Positions 33,261 through 51,197 of a stretch of DNA of 64,000 bases are shown here, one piece after another. The DNA comes from Capsaspora owczarzaki ATCC 30864. Its lineage: Eukaryota > Opisthokonta > Filasterea. The stretch's first letter is position 1. Each line of letters opens with the position of its first letter. The notes under the pieces were generated by a model that was not told where the DNA came from, did no database searches, and was given only the letters and a program-made list of their open reading frames with translations. The DNA lies in NCBI RefSeq assembly GCF_000151315.2, contig NW_011887292.1, positions 1,033,534 to 1,097,533 of the forward strand. The letters run 5' to 3'. The position numbers were made by a program, and so were the translations under genes.

Positions 33261-35426
33261 ATGCCGCCAAAGCCATCCAAGAACGGAAAGCCGGCCGATC
33301 CGCGTCTGGCCGCCACTGTGCGCACCATCAACGATCTCAAGCGGTCCAAGCCGTCCTGGGAAGAGCTCGTCAAGCTCTGTTCCAAGTACCACAACGCCCT
33401 TGAAGGTAAAGCAAAGTCGCTCACAACCCCCCCCCAAAAAAAAAAAAAAAAACTTGCTTCATTTTTTTTTTTTTTTTGGTTTGACCCTCGCTCGCGACCA
33501 CGCTTCCCTTCTGCGACGGACGACCCATTGATGAAAGCGATGAGCGATGAGTACTACAGGGTGGACCTTGCATGGTGTGCAACTCGACCGACGTTGCCAA
33601 CACGAATTTCCGCTTCAAACATTATTTTATTTTATTTTATTTTATATTTTATCTTTTATTTTATTTTATATTTTATCTTTTATTTTATTTTATTTTATTT
33701 CCATTCTCATCGGCATTGTTATGTGCATTGAGTGTGGCGAAACGCGCTTTTTTGCTGCTCTGTCGCTCTGCCTCGTGTTCGCTCTGCTAAACCCCCCCCT
33801 TTCATCACATGCCATGTGCAAAGCAGACCATGGGCGTCGCTTCTTCAGCTTGCGATGCGCTTCCCTCTTCCCTTTGAATGTTTGATTCGATCATTTTTTT
33901 TTTGTATTTTTCTTGATTTTTTTTTTTAACCTTGACTTTACTGTGGCACATTGCTGAGCCCACCAGAACGACATACGCTGCCCCCAGTCATCCCGCAACG
34001 TTACGCAACACACCACTGATACTACATGATGGCCTCAGTGAAGAAGAACAGCAGAGAGCAGCTGCAGTGAATCACCACTCAACCGCAACCCCTTTCCCTG
34101 CTGCTCTTCACTCGTCACTCACTCACTCACTCACATACCACATCTAACAGTCGTGACAGAAACCGCCAGGGCGTTCACCGCGGGAATGAGAGCCGCAGCG
34201 TCACACGCTGGCAAAAACTCGAGCCTGGACGTGCAGCGCGAGCTGTATGCGATTGCCGACATCCACGACCGCCTGGAGACGCATCGCACCAACGTGCGCC
34301 AGTCGCTGTCTGAGGGCTTTATGATCCCGATCAAGCGCTACATTGACGCGGAAATGTCCACGCTGCAGGCATGGGAGAAGAACTACAAGGCGCACTTCAA
34401 GTACCTCAACAACGAAATGACCAAGGCCGAGGAGGCCTCCAAGTCGGCAGGCAAGAAGAACGCGGCTGCCCTCCAGCAGGCCATTCTGGACTTGACTTCC
34501 CGCGTCAAGGAGATTGAGACGGCTCGCCAGAGCAAGCTTCGCGAGCTCTTCCTGGTTGAGCGCGAAAAGTATTGCGGCCTGCTCCTGCGCTACGTCGAAG
34601 TGGTCAAGAGCGAGCTCAAGCTGCACGAGGACGGCTTCCATTCGCTTGGCAACGGCGTCTCTGGCTGGTGCGATCTGGCGTCATCGAAAGACTCGCTGCC
34701 CGCCGACAGCGAGTCGCTCATCACCGCGAAAGAGCGCACGTTTGTTGGTCTCAAGACGGAGGGTGGCAGCCCCGCGCCAGTGCCCTCGCACGGCGGCGGA
34801 TACGGCGGTCATGCTGCTCCCGCGAGCTACGGCGGAGGCGAGGAGTACGGCAACGAACAGTGGGACGAAGAGGAAGTTTGGGACGAGGAATTGTACGACG
34901 ACAACTCTGGCTACAACAACCAGCAGCAACATCAGCCACAACAATCCTACGGTGGCGGTTACCACAATGCTGGCATCCCCGCCCCGCCTGCGCCACCACC
35001 GATGGGTCCCAAGCCCGGTCAGCCAGCTCAGCAGCAGACCTGGAAGGTCCGGGCCCTCTACGACAATGTTGCTGATGATGCACAAGAATTGAGCTTCCGA
35101 GCAGTAAGTGATTTGTTTGAGGATAGGTGGTTGAGGATAGGTGGTTGAGGAAGGATGGGATGTCTCATTCTTGTTTGTGTTCGATTGTTCTGCTCCCGTT
35201 TTAGGGCGACATTATCGAAGTCACAAAGCAAGTCAACGACGAGTGGTGGGCTGGTCTCTGCAACGGCCAGCACGGCATTTTCCCCAGGTATGGACAAACG
35301 CATTTGTCTTTGGTGTTTGTGTTTTTGCTTTTGTGTTGGGGTGCATTTCGCTCATCCATCTCTCATTCTTCTTTGGCTGTTTGCTTTGATGTCACCTTGG
35401 ATAGCAATTATTGCGAACAACTATAA
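33261..35426 (+). CDS. I-BAR (IMD) plus SH3 protein, IRSp53/BAIAP2-like, 400 aa
   Basis: Exons: 33261-33405, 34151-35103, 35205-35287, 35405-35426. Residues 1 to about 240 form an IMD/I-BAR helical domain (NVRQSLSEGFMIPIKRYIDA; later LREFLVEREKYCGLLLRYVE-like block, matching EEKRRFCFLVDKH of IRSp53). A Gly/Tyr/acidic linker and a short PPAPPP-like stretch follow. The C-terminus is a full SH3: VRALYDNVADDAQELSFRAG, DEWWAGLCNGQHGIFPSNY, then CEQL-stop. I-BAR proteins bend membranes outward and link Rac/Cdc42 to WAVE, Mena or Eps8 through SH3 in filopodia. No CRIB motif was seen. The terminal exon is only 22 nt. A second acceptor at 35658 keeps the frame but would break the SH3 at its SNY motif and add a different tail. 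Divergent from the coiled-coil VCA gene (296 bp). Confidence 0.9.
33622..33701. repeat. TTTTA-type AT-rich repeat in I-BAR intron 1
   Basis: About 80 bp of attttatttta/atattttatctttt repeats inside the 745-nt first intron of the I-BAR gene. Simple-sequence DNA, seen directly. Confidence 0.85.
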
Positions 35427-36011
35427 AGAGCACATTGGCATGACTGGAGCTGGTTTTTCCAGTCAGAACCGACTGTCCTTTCCTTGTTCGCGTCTTTTTG
35501 TGTGCGTGTGTGTTTGCATGTTTTGTCAGGATGTTTTTACTGTGTGTGTCTCCGTTTGTTTCATCTCGTTCTCTCCTGATGTTTTTGGATGGTTTTCTAC
35601 AATCTTTGCTTTGCTTTGCACATTTGACAAAAACAAATACGATCCCTTCTTCTTGCAGTCAACTGATGAATGCATCGAGCCCAACGGGAGCCAAGAAGGG
35701 TAGATGGGACATGGAAGACCAATTGCATGTAATGCGTTTGGTTACAACAAAAGGCACAAACCAACACAAGCCACACACAGATAAAAAAACCTAAAGCTCA
35801 CAAATCATCATCACAACAAGCTCAAACAGTAGAGCCATCGTACAAATAAATGCCAAACAGCCAGCCAAGCTACTCTTGCAAAGAGAGCCAAACGCGAGTG
35901 AAATTTGCACCACAAAAACGAGAGAGGGAGAGAGAGATAAAATGGGGAAAACATCACTCAACCGATCAGATGTCGCGCTGAAGAGCAACACCAAAAAGAA
36001 TGTGTTGGCTG
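35427..36011. other. Convergent 3' intergenic region
   Basis: 585 bp between the stop codons of the I-BAR-SH3 gene (+) and calcineurin B (-). No coding region is supported, apart from a possible alternative last exon of the I-BAR gene from 35659 to about 35794. It presumably holds both 3' UTRs. Confidence 0.5.
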
Positions 36012-37513
36012 TTAGATCTTGACAACCATCTTTGTGTCCACATCTGTCTGGCCAATAACCTGCCCAACCAACGCAAATTTCAAAAGCGAACAAAAAAAAA
36101 ACCGCAAAACACAAAACAGTCAGACTCGAATCCGCCAAGGCGCAAAATCAATGTTCCGAAACGTACCGAGCAGAACTCTTCAAAGCTAATCTTGCCATCG
36201 TTGTCTTTGTCGGCATACATGATGGTCTTGTCGACAATCTGTTGAAGCTGCCCTTCCTTCAAGTTGGTCCCTACCATCATCTTGAGCACTTGGTACAGCT
36301 CGCCGTTCGAGATGAAGCCGTCGCGATCAATGTCGTAGATTTGGAAAGCAACTGGAGTCGACCACGGGGTGAGATGATGCGCAAGAAAGCAAAGCCTCGA
36401 AAAAAAAAAAAAAGTAGTCAAAAACGTACATTGGAGCTTGGCTTGCTTGTCTGCCTTGCCAGCAAAGATGGAAAGCGATTCAATAAACTCTTGGAAGTCG
36501 ACGTCACCACCACCGTCGCGATCGAGCGTTGCAATGATTCGCGATACAAGGGGATTTTGGTTGAGCTCGGGCAGACTCAAAAACTCGTCGTAGCTGATTG
36601 TGCCGTTCTTGTCCTTGTCCAGCTTCTTGAACCTGATTGCGAGGCGTTTGAGCTCTGCAGGAGTGACTGTGGTTGCACGAGACGAGACGAGAGAAAGGTC
36701 CGCAAGGGCGCGACGAAGATTAGCATGAATGATTGGCAGGAGCCGAGATTCGTGCGGCTGTCTGTCTGTCTCTGTCCCCGTGCCGATTCCAAAGTACGAT
36801 AGAAACACGCACAGAGAAGAAGAACAAGAAAACGACGGAGAGAGACACACACACGACGATAGACAGAAAAGGAGACAAACGAAGCCAGAGAGAAAGCAAA
36901 TAGAACTGTTTTTGATTTTTTTTGTTTGTTTTTCGTGCTGGTCGCGTTGCTTCAGTCAAGCCCAGGCCGTCTTGACAAGGGGACAGGATCAAAAATCGAC
37001 TGTCGCAGCCACTGCCATGAGAGCGCCGAGACAAGCCCCCGAAACCGGACATGTCCGTGAGACGCAACAGAAACAAGAGAGAAAAGTGTATTTTTTTTTT
37101 TCGGTTTCTGTTTTGTTTTCCCGATTAACGCGCATCCGCTGCGTCGCAAACACGCCGAGGAAAGGGAATCGTGCACAGCAAGTCGGTTGCGCAGAGCATG
37201 TGTGTATGCGTGCAGTCGGCCTCTTGGTCCCCCACGACGAGCACCGCTCCTCAAAACGAACAAAATACAAAAGTCAAAAAAAAAAAAAAAAAGAGCAAAA
37301 ACTCACAGTTGGCAGCCGAAGCGCCTTCGAACATTGATTCCGTGTTGCCCTATTGAGCCCCGGTCGCGAGCAGGAGATGGTCAGCAAGCCCAAGCAAAGC
37401 AAAGCGGAAGCGGAAGCAGCGAGTGCGCGTGAGTGACACCGAGTCAGCAAGCAACAACAATAAAAAAAAATCATTCAAAAAGACAAAAAAAAAAAAAAAG
37501 CGCAACCAACCAT
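36012..37513 (-). CDS. CNB1: Calcineurin regulatory subunit B, 171 aa
   Basis: Exons: 37513-37511 (ATG only), 37349-37307, 36666-36430, 36351-36167, 36059-36012. The protein starts MGNTES, i.e. Gly2 for N-myristoylation as in animal CNB (MGNEAS). Four EF hands follow: [36 protein letters not shown] and [42 protein letters not shown] and the end DTKMVVKI are diagnostic. It binds the calcineurin A catalytic subunit and confers Ca2+ control together with calmodulin. The start-codon-only exon is inferred: the acceptor before Gly2 is clear and the only nearby ATG followed by GT is at 37513-37511. If it is wrong, translation could begin at an internal Met (MFEGAS) without the myristoyl site. Divergent from ROCK by 189 bp. 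Length matches human (170). Confidence 0.93.
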
Positions 37514-37702
37514 TGTCTAGAATTGAATTTGAGCGAAAAAAAAAAAAAGTAATCAGAAAAGCAAGGAGTGGCTGTGTGTGTGTGATTGATGGATTAAAAA
37601 TCGATTTGCAGCAATTCACAGAGGATTAAGCAAATAAGCCAGCATTATCACTCAGTTCATTCGCTTTTTCTTTCTTTCTCTTCCGTGTTTCGCTTTTTAG
37701 GA

Positions 37703-44275
<6,573 letters not shown>

Positions 44276-44583
44276 GCGATGATGAGCGTGATGTATTTTT
44301 GTTTTTCTTCTTCTTGGAAGGATTTTTTTTTTCCTTGCATCGGTTTTGTGTGTGTTTGTGCTTGTTGCTCTCAGCTGTTTTTTTCCCCGTTCTTTCTCTA
44401 TTCTTGGTTCCAATACATTTGCGATTTATTCGGCGCCCGTCATCCAGCACGTTAGGAGTTGTCGAAGCTGATCCAGTTGATGCAATATTCACAAAGTGCC
44501 GACACTTTTATTGTCATTTTATCTCATATTCTCCTTTTGGTCAGTCTACATTTTCTCAGGATCAAAACAACAACAAGTCCAGG
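44276..44583. other. Intergenic ROCK / DUF1304
   Basis: 308 bp between the ROCK stop and the ATG of the next plus-strand gene. It is T-rich (runs near 44325), consistent with a 3' UTR followed by a short promoter. No gene seen. Confidence 0.45.
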
Positions 44584-44931
44584 ATGCTCGGATCGCTGCT
44601 TGCGCTGCTCGTCGGAGCCCTCCACGTCTACTTTCTCGTGCTCGAAATGTTCCTGTGGACCAAGCCATACGGTCGCAAGGTCTTCCGGCTGGATCCGGCG
44701 TTTGCGGAAAAGTCTGCCACGCTCGCAGCCAATCAAGGTCTCTACAATGGATTTCTCGCTGCGGGTCTGTGTTACGGCGTCGTCACTGGCTCGACCGAGT
44801 TTATCCTCTTCTTCCTCGTGTGCGTGATTATCGCCGGTGCGTACGGTGGCGCAACCGTCAAGCCCATCATTTACTATGTCCAGGCCGCGCCGGGCCTCGC
44901 AGCCGCTGCCGCCGTCTTGCTGGGCCTGTAG
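44584..44931 (+). CDS. DUF1304 family membrane protein, 115 aa
   Basis: Intronless. The motif set is diagnostic for DUF1304: HVYFLVLEMFLWTKPYGRKV, then FAEKSATLAANQGLYNGFLA, then AAGLCYG. Four hydrophobic segments are visible (residues about 2-22, 55-72, 75-93, 98-115), in line with the small four-helix membrane proteins of this family. The family is common in bacteria and scattered in fungi and protists; its function is unknown. Lack of introns in an intron-rich neighbourhood, together with the bacterial distribution of the family, raises the possibility of horizontal transfer, but codon use looks like its neighbours, so any transfer would be old. Confidence 0.9.
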   Translation: MLGSLLALLVGALHVYFLVLEMFLWTKPYGRKVFRLDPAFAEKSATLAANQGLYNGFLAAGLCYGVVTGSTEFILFFLVCVIIAGAYGGATVKPIIYYVQAAPGLAAAAAVLLGL

Positions 44932-45362
44932 CAACAACAACGACAACAATCCCAATTGCGATTGAATCGAGTTTGGTTTTGGTGGAACGGCCACTGTTCC
45001 TCCTTACCCCCCCCTCTTGCTCGGTCCCCATGAATGCGTGTGATGAAGCATGTCACGATTTGTGTCGATTGGCGGAAATAAAAACGGTCATTCTCTTTGT
45101 CCACTCGCAAAAGGGGGGGGGGCGGAAGCGGAGAAGCAACAACCGCGGTCACTCGTCGTTTGCCGCACTCCGACGATCGGTCGGGTCGTGAGCCATCGGA
45201 ACATCGCTTTTGGGGTTTTGTATTGGTTTTTATTTGTGTGTACTTTGTTAATAACACGCTGATATTGTGTGAATAGCTGCGTTTCTGAGACTCTTTGTTC
45301 TTTTTGTTCAGATCAGTTCCCTTTTTTGACTTTTGTTCAATTTCAAAACCTAACACGCCATA
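44932..45362. other. Intergenic DUF1304 / oxygenase
   Basis: 431 bp with a CAA-rich 3' UTR-like start, a G run near 45113-45122 and an AT-rich stretch ahead of the ATG at 45363. Nothing coding is supported. Confidence 0.45.
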
Positions 45363-47456
45363 ATGGAAGTTCCAGTGATCAACCTCGCGCCGTTCATGAG
45401 CGACGCGACCTCCGCCGAAGCCGCTGCCGAGTGCGCAAAGGTACACACACACACACACACACACACACAATGCTTGCACCCTTTGCGGCTGATTGTGCGC
45501 CATGACTGCCGTCGTGTGGTTTTGGGCTCGCCATGTTTTGCCTCGTGCCGCCCCGCGTCCCTCGTGCCGCCCCGCGTCCCTCCCAGTTCCTTTGTTCATT
45601 CATTCACCCTTTGACCGAGAAAGGTGCTCTTCTGCTCCTCACGACGCTTCGTGCTCGCATTGCCAAGCGCGCGAGCTTCTCTCTCTGCTACGCAATGAAA
45701 GCCGCGACACCATCCATAACAAACTCGTCTCGCTCTTCTTCAGTTCACTCTTTGGGCTCACACACTTTGGACTCCACTGTGCTTTGCTTGCTTTGCTTGC
45801 TTTGCTTGCTTGAATCCAACTCCTTCAGGCTGCCAAGGCGCTCGAGGAGTTTGGCTGCCTCGTCGTCCGCGATCCGCGTGTCACTGAGGCGGATAACTCG
45901 ACCTTCCTCGACCTCATGGAACAGTAGGATGCAAACGAAGAGGCATAGTGCTCTGGCTGCTTTCTGTGTTTTGTTGCTAACTGATCTGCTTGCCAGGTAC
46001 TTTGAGCAGTCTGTCGAGGACAAGAAGGCCGACGAGCGCCCTCAGTGGGGTTACCAGGTAAAGCCGCCACTTTCCCCCATCATCGCTTGCCTGCGCAACG
46101 TTGGACTCACTTTGGACTCACTTTGGTTGTGTACATGTGCGTGTGCACTTGTGGTGCAGGTTGGTGTCACGCCCGAGCTCGTGGAGGTGCCTCGCTGCAC
46201 TGTCGACCCAAAGTGCCTCGACACGATCGCCAAGGTACTTGCTTGTTTTTTCATTTTGTCCGGGGAGGGGGGGGGGGCAAGCTTGCAGCGGCTTGTGATT
46301 GGTTGCAAAACTAGGAAAGGCATGACTTAACTCTTCGCTGGTTCTAGATGCCCGAGGACGAGCGCGCTCACGTTCCGGTCGGCCCCGACCCAAAGTGGCG
46401 CTTTTTCTGGCGCCTTGGCGAGCGTCCCTCCGAGACCAAGTTTAAGGAGCTGAATGCCGAACCTGTCGTTCCCAAGGGTAAGCAGCGAGAGCTGTGCCAA
46501 TTCCTTGTAATTTGAACTCTCAACGAATCCTCACGTCCTTTCTTTTCTGTCTCGATGGACAGCCTTCCCGCAGTGGGGCCAGGTCATGAACAAGTGGGGC
46601 TCGCTCATGATGGATGCAGTCACCTCGCTGTCTGAGATGGTCGCTGTCGGCTTTGACATGCCCAGCGACATCTTCACCAAGCTCGCCAAGAACGGGCCGC
46701 ATCTGCTCGCTCCCACTGGCTCGGATTTGGCTCGTTACCACGAAAAGAACACCATCTTTGCTGGCTTCCACACTGACCTCAACTTCCTGACCATCCACGG
46801 CAAGTCCCGATTCCCCGGTCTCTACGTCTGGCGCCGCGACGGCAAGCGTGTCGATGTTCGCGTTCCTGACGGCTGCCTCCTCGTTCAAGTGAGTAAAGAC
46901 TATCGCTCACCGCGCGCAATAGTGTCGTTCAGCGGGGTGTCGTGGGAGAGGCGGTGTAAAGCCCATGCGCTGACCCGTTGCATTTCGATTTGCGTTGTTG
47001 CGACTTTTCCTATCCTTCCCGCCCCCCCCCCCACAGGCTGGCAAGCAGCTCGAGTGGCTGACTGGCGGCCGCGTTATTGCCGGCTACCACGAAGTTATTG
47101 TCACCGATCGTACACTTGAGGTGAGTGCTCGCTGCCACATGATAGTTTGAAATGTCTTGGAAGGTTCCTTACAATGTTTTTGACATTACAACAACTACAA
47201 CAATACTCAGGCCATCGAACGTGCCAAGGCGGCTCACCGCTCCCTGTGGCGTATTTCGTCCACAGTGTTCATGCACATTGCTTCGGACAACATCTTGCGA
47301 CCACTGACCGAGTACGGCTTCCAGGAGAATGCCGAGCTGTACCCACACATGCTCACCGGCGACCAGGTGGCCCGCGAGCTGTCTGCGCTGCAGCTGAAGA
47401 AGATTGACAACATCAACCAAGCCAACGCTGCTGCTGCCGCTGGTCAGGTGTACTAG
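45363..47456 (+). CDS. 2-oxoglutarate/Fe(II) oxygenase, isopenicillin N synthase-like, 364 aa
   Basis: Eight exons: 45363-45440, 45829-45923, 45997-46057, 46160-46234, 46348-46477, 46563-46888, 47037-47120, 47211-47456; phases agree. The start MEVPVINLAPFMSD and the N-terminal helix (AAKALEEFGCLVVRDPRV) are typical of the DIOX_N domain. The iron triad is His216-x-Asp218 (FHTDLNFLTIHG) and His273 (VIAGYHEV); Arg297 (RISSTVF) would bind the 2-oxoglutarate carboxylate. It is a soluble oxidase of the IPNS/flavonoid-hydroxylase fold; the substrate is unknown. Intron 1 (388 nt) holds a CA repeat, a duplicated CCTCGTGCCGCCCCGCGTC unit and GCTTT repeats. The last residues (AAAAAGQVY-like) are Ala rich. 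This is not a prolyl hydroxylase or an ABH/AlkB type. Confidence in the fold is high, in the reaction low. Confidence 0.88.
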
Positions 47457-47606
47457 TTCTGCCGTGTTGCACCTCTGTTCTTGTTGTGCGTGTGCCGGTT
47501 GTTTCGATTGTCGTTCAATGACACATGTTTGACACGTCCAGCATTGTGTTCTTGTTGGCCTAAGGTCGATGTAGAATTGTTGCCAGTTCAGAAGGAAAAG
47601 CAACAT

Positions 47607-47897
47607 TTACGATGAGACTGAAGCGCGCGACGAGGCCGTTGGAGGAGGGTACAGCGACCAAAGCCCAATCCGCTCGTCTTTGCTTCCCGTAGCCAGCAGC
47701 ATGTGGCCACGCTCTTTGCTACGGCGTAGAGGATGACTGAATGCGACGGCATGGACGCTGTCTGTGTGCAGTCTGAGAACAGCCAGCTGCTTGAGCGATC
47801 TGGCGGAGAACACACGAACTCTGTTTGGATGAAAGTTGGTGAAATTGAGTTGTGCGAAATGCAACTCCCGCAAACACATTGCCAACAACACATTGCC

Positions 47898-47928
<31 letters not shown>

Positions 47929-49225
47929 AAAAAAAGGCAGAAGAAAATCGTACTTGCTGTCCCACCCGCCAGTCGCCACAAGCTTGCCGTCCGGTCGAAT
48001 CGCAAGCTCGTTGCATCCATGCTGAGGGAGCCGCACTTCATTGGCCACTTGAAGCGGCTGATTCGTCTCCAGCGAGAACGACGAGACGACATCGTCGATA
48101 CCGCAAGAGAATCCAATGCGAGGCTCGTCGAGCGACGCTTGCACAGACAGCACTGAAAATGTCGACATCGCAAAAAAGAAAAAGAAAAAAAAGCCAAAGT
48201 AAATTTTCGTCACCGTGTAAAGCAATCGTAGAGACAGGCAACGTTGAAGAGATTCATTCGTACCTCCTTCTTGGTGGCGGTGGATTTTGGAAATAACTTT
48301 GCCGGCCGTGATGCTGTAGAGCACCACCTCACCGCCCTCGTACCCAGCGAGTAATCGCACATCTTGAGTGGCAGCATCGCGATAGAGTTTGACGGACGTG
48401 CAAGTACCTGCCGCCCAAAAACACGACAAGAAACGCCATCATCAGAAAAGAAAAAAATGCATGTCGCCGCCCCCGCCTCCAGCACGCCCAAGATTGCCAG
48501 CAAACACTCACCATGCTTTGCATCACGATCAAATGGAACTGAGCAGATGACCTGCTGCGTCGTTAGATCCATCACTTGGGTGCGCGTCATGTCAAGACTA
48601 GGAACGGCAGCCAAAGGTCCTCCCGCTGCCTCGCAACAAGCGCCAAAAAAGGTGAGCAACACCATCCTATGCTTGCGCCAAATAGGACAGCAGCGCACAC
48701 AAACCTTGTCCCAAACCAGCGTCGAGCACGGAGAGCTTGCAAAAGGTGACCGTGTCGACGGGGATGGAGCAGACCGCGTCCGCTCTGCTGGAAGCCGGTC
48801 GCCCCATGTCCCACAGTCTGAGAAATCCATCACGTCCCTGCGTTGCAATCTGATTCGCAGACGCAAGTGCAGCGACGCCGGCAATCCCTTTGGGCGTCGT
48901 GCGCGTCCAGCACCGTCCACAGCGACCGCTTGAGCTCCATGCCCCACACGGACAACGCCCCGAGCGCAGTGCTGATCCGAGTTTGAGCCAAATGTTGCCA
49001 GGACAGACAGACAGACAGACAGACAGACCGCAAGGTAAGAATTCAACTGCAACCACCGACGTAGCGAGGGCGCTGCTGAACACGTTACCCAGCGATCAGC
49101 CAGTCTGGATCGCCGCTTTCGCCCAAGTCAGTGCGTGCATGGAAGCACAGCGCATTCACTGCTCCATTCAAGCCACGCAAGATGAACAGCGGCTCTGGCG
49201 TCGGCTCAGCAGCAGGACTGGCCAT
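47607..49225 (-). CDS. GNB1L: GNB1L/Asa1-type WD40 protein, with an apparent 1-nt frameshift
   Basis: Exons: 49225-49089, 48971-48705, 48625-48512, 48407-48264, 48152-47954, 47820-47607, about 357 aa. The start PEPLFILRGLNGAVNALCFH matches PQFVLRGTQSPVHALHF of human GNB1L. IATQGRDGFLRLWDM, LLAGYEGGEVVLYSI, RPDGKLVATGGWDSKVRVFS and the end GSKDERIGLWSLYP match in order. GNB1L/Asa1 helps assemble PIKK kinases (with TTT-Hsp90). Exon 2 is one base too long: the frame before and after position 48886-48894 (ccctttggg on the plus strand) differs by one, and removing one base gives a smooth WD40 repeat and a correct exit phase. This is probably a sequencing slip in the run, or a real lesion. A GACA tandem (49005-49026) sits in intron 1. 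Confidence 0.85.
49005..49026. repeat. GACA tetranucleotide repeat
   Basis: About five and a half copies of gaca/caga on the plus strand, within the first intron of the GNB1L gene. Confidence 0.85.
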
Positions 49226-49572
49226 CCGAGCGAAGGTCAGGTGTGTTTTTTGGCGGGAAAACCGCTTTGCTCAGACGAAACGCAAAAGGGGGAGTGGAGT
49301 GGGGATTTGTCTGAAATCTCTACCCCCATCTTTCTAACTCTCGACTCTTTCTATACGCGAGTACACTGCAACCAGAAAAAGACCTTTTGCGAGGCGTACA
49401 TCCTTGTCGTGCTTACGCAATGATTCACGGATTCTGAGCCTCGCTTGGTTTTGTCGTGAATGTCCACACAATCAGCATCGCATCAAAACCCGACGATTGG
49501 CTTCGCGCCATCATGTCGACTCTGTAAATCTTCATTTCTCAGATGCTGTGTGCTCAGACGCTCAGTTAGAGA
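49226..49572. promoter_or_regulatory. Divergent intergenic region GNB1L / RING ligase
   Basis: 347 bp between divergent start codons (49225 minus, 49573 plus). No coding signal or recognisable motif; a shared promoter is inferred from the arrangement only. Confidence 0.4.
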
Positions 49573-49870
49573 ATGGCCGTCAAGCACTACTTTTGCCACA
49601 ACTGCAACCTGCAGTTCAGCGTGGTCGATCCGCCTGTGGCCAGCGACGACGGCATCGTGTGCGATCACTGTCACACGGGCTTTGTTGAGGAGATTGAAGA
49701 CGGTGGTGCTGCTGCTGCTGGTCACGATGGCACCGCTCAGAGCGTCGACGACAACGACAACGACGACGACGATGAATACGAGGACGATGACGATGAACAG
49801 GACGACAACCCGCTCGCCAGCTTCCTTCGTGGAGCCAGCAGCCATGCATTGAGGGGCATTCATGACCAGT

Positions 49871-49920
<50 letters not shown>

Positions 49921-51133
49921 GGCGAGGGCGACGACGCTGCTGCAGAGGACGAGGTCGAGTTCAGAGGCACTCGCTCGGTCGGCCGGCGGCTCTCGCGCAA
50001 TCGCAACACGGTGACCTCGACGACGCGGGTGTCGCATGCACCGAGCACCAACACTCGCGCAGCAGGGAGTCGAGGCGGAAGCACTGGCGCGGCGGCTTCG
50101 TCCACTGAGACGGCCAGCACTCGACCGCAGCAGCCGTCCAGCCATCGCGCCGCTTCCTCCGAGCAGCAACGGCACCGCGGCGTCAATGTGCAAAACCGCG
50201 ACGAAATGTAAGCACAATCCAATGTGGGGAGTCTGAGCTCTGATGCGCGTATATGGAGATGGCCTCGTGCCTGTGGTCTTTGTCTTAACAAATAAGCTGC
50301 TTTTTGTTTTTGGTGATGCGCTACTTTGCCTACCACCCCCACCCCCGGCCACAACCCGATGACAATAACAGGATGTCTATTCTGATGGCGCTGATTAATC
50401 ATGGTCAAGGAGGGTATGGCATCCGAGAATCGTTGCGTTTTGTGTTGAGATTCTGGTTTCAAGCTCTGTTTCGCTCACCCCAAACACAACCACACATTCG
50501 TTTTAGTTTTGGACAAACTCATCCAATGTCTCACGCACTGAGAGGGTAAGAACAACATCGACAACGAATCAATTGCGCGTTTTGATGGATCGAGCACTCG
50601 CTCACTTTGGTTTCGGCTTGTGCCGGTGCATGCAGTCTTTTTCAAGTCGTCAACCCAATGGTGGGAAACCCGGGCGACTATGTGCATGATGATGCAGGGC
50701 TGGATAATGTCATCACAAGGCTGATGGAGCAGTCTGGTGGCAAGCAAGGCGCGCCTCCAGCATCCAGCGCGGCGCTTTCGTCGTTGCCTACCGTCTTGAT
50801 GACGGCAGAGCTATTAGGTCCGTGCTGAGTGGTCAGAGAAGCGGGGGGGGGCCAATACAAGCAGCTTGAGGTGTGCGCTCGTTTGCTGACTTGTCCTCTC
50901 ACGCAACTCGTAATGGCTGCTGGCATGTATTTCGATTGTTTGAAATTTGTAGCTTCGTCCGGCGACTGTGCCGTGTGCAAAGACTCGTTTTCCCTAGACG
51001 AGGGTGTTTTGCAACTGCCCTGTCACCATCTTTTCCATAACAATTGCATTTTGCCATGGCTAAAGCAGGTACTGACGAAGGAGCAAAAAAGTTGAGTGTA
51101 TTCGTGCTCTAGTTGTTCGGTTACTGACTCGAC

Positions 51134-51197
<64 letters not shown>

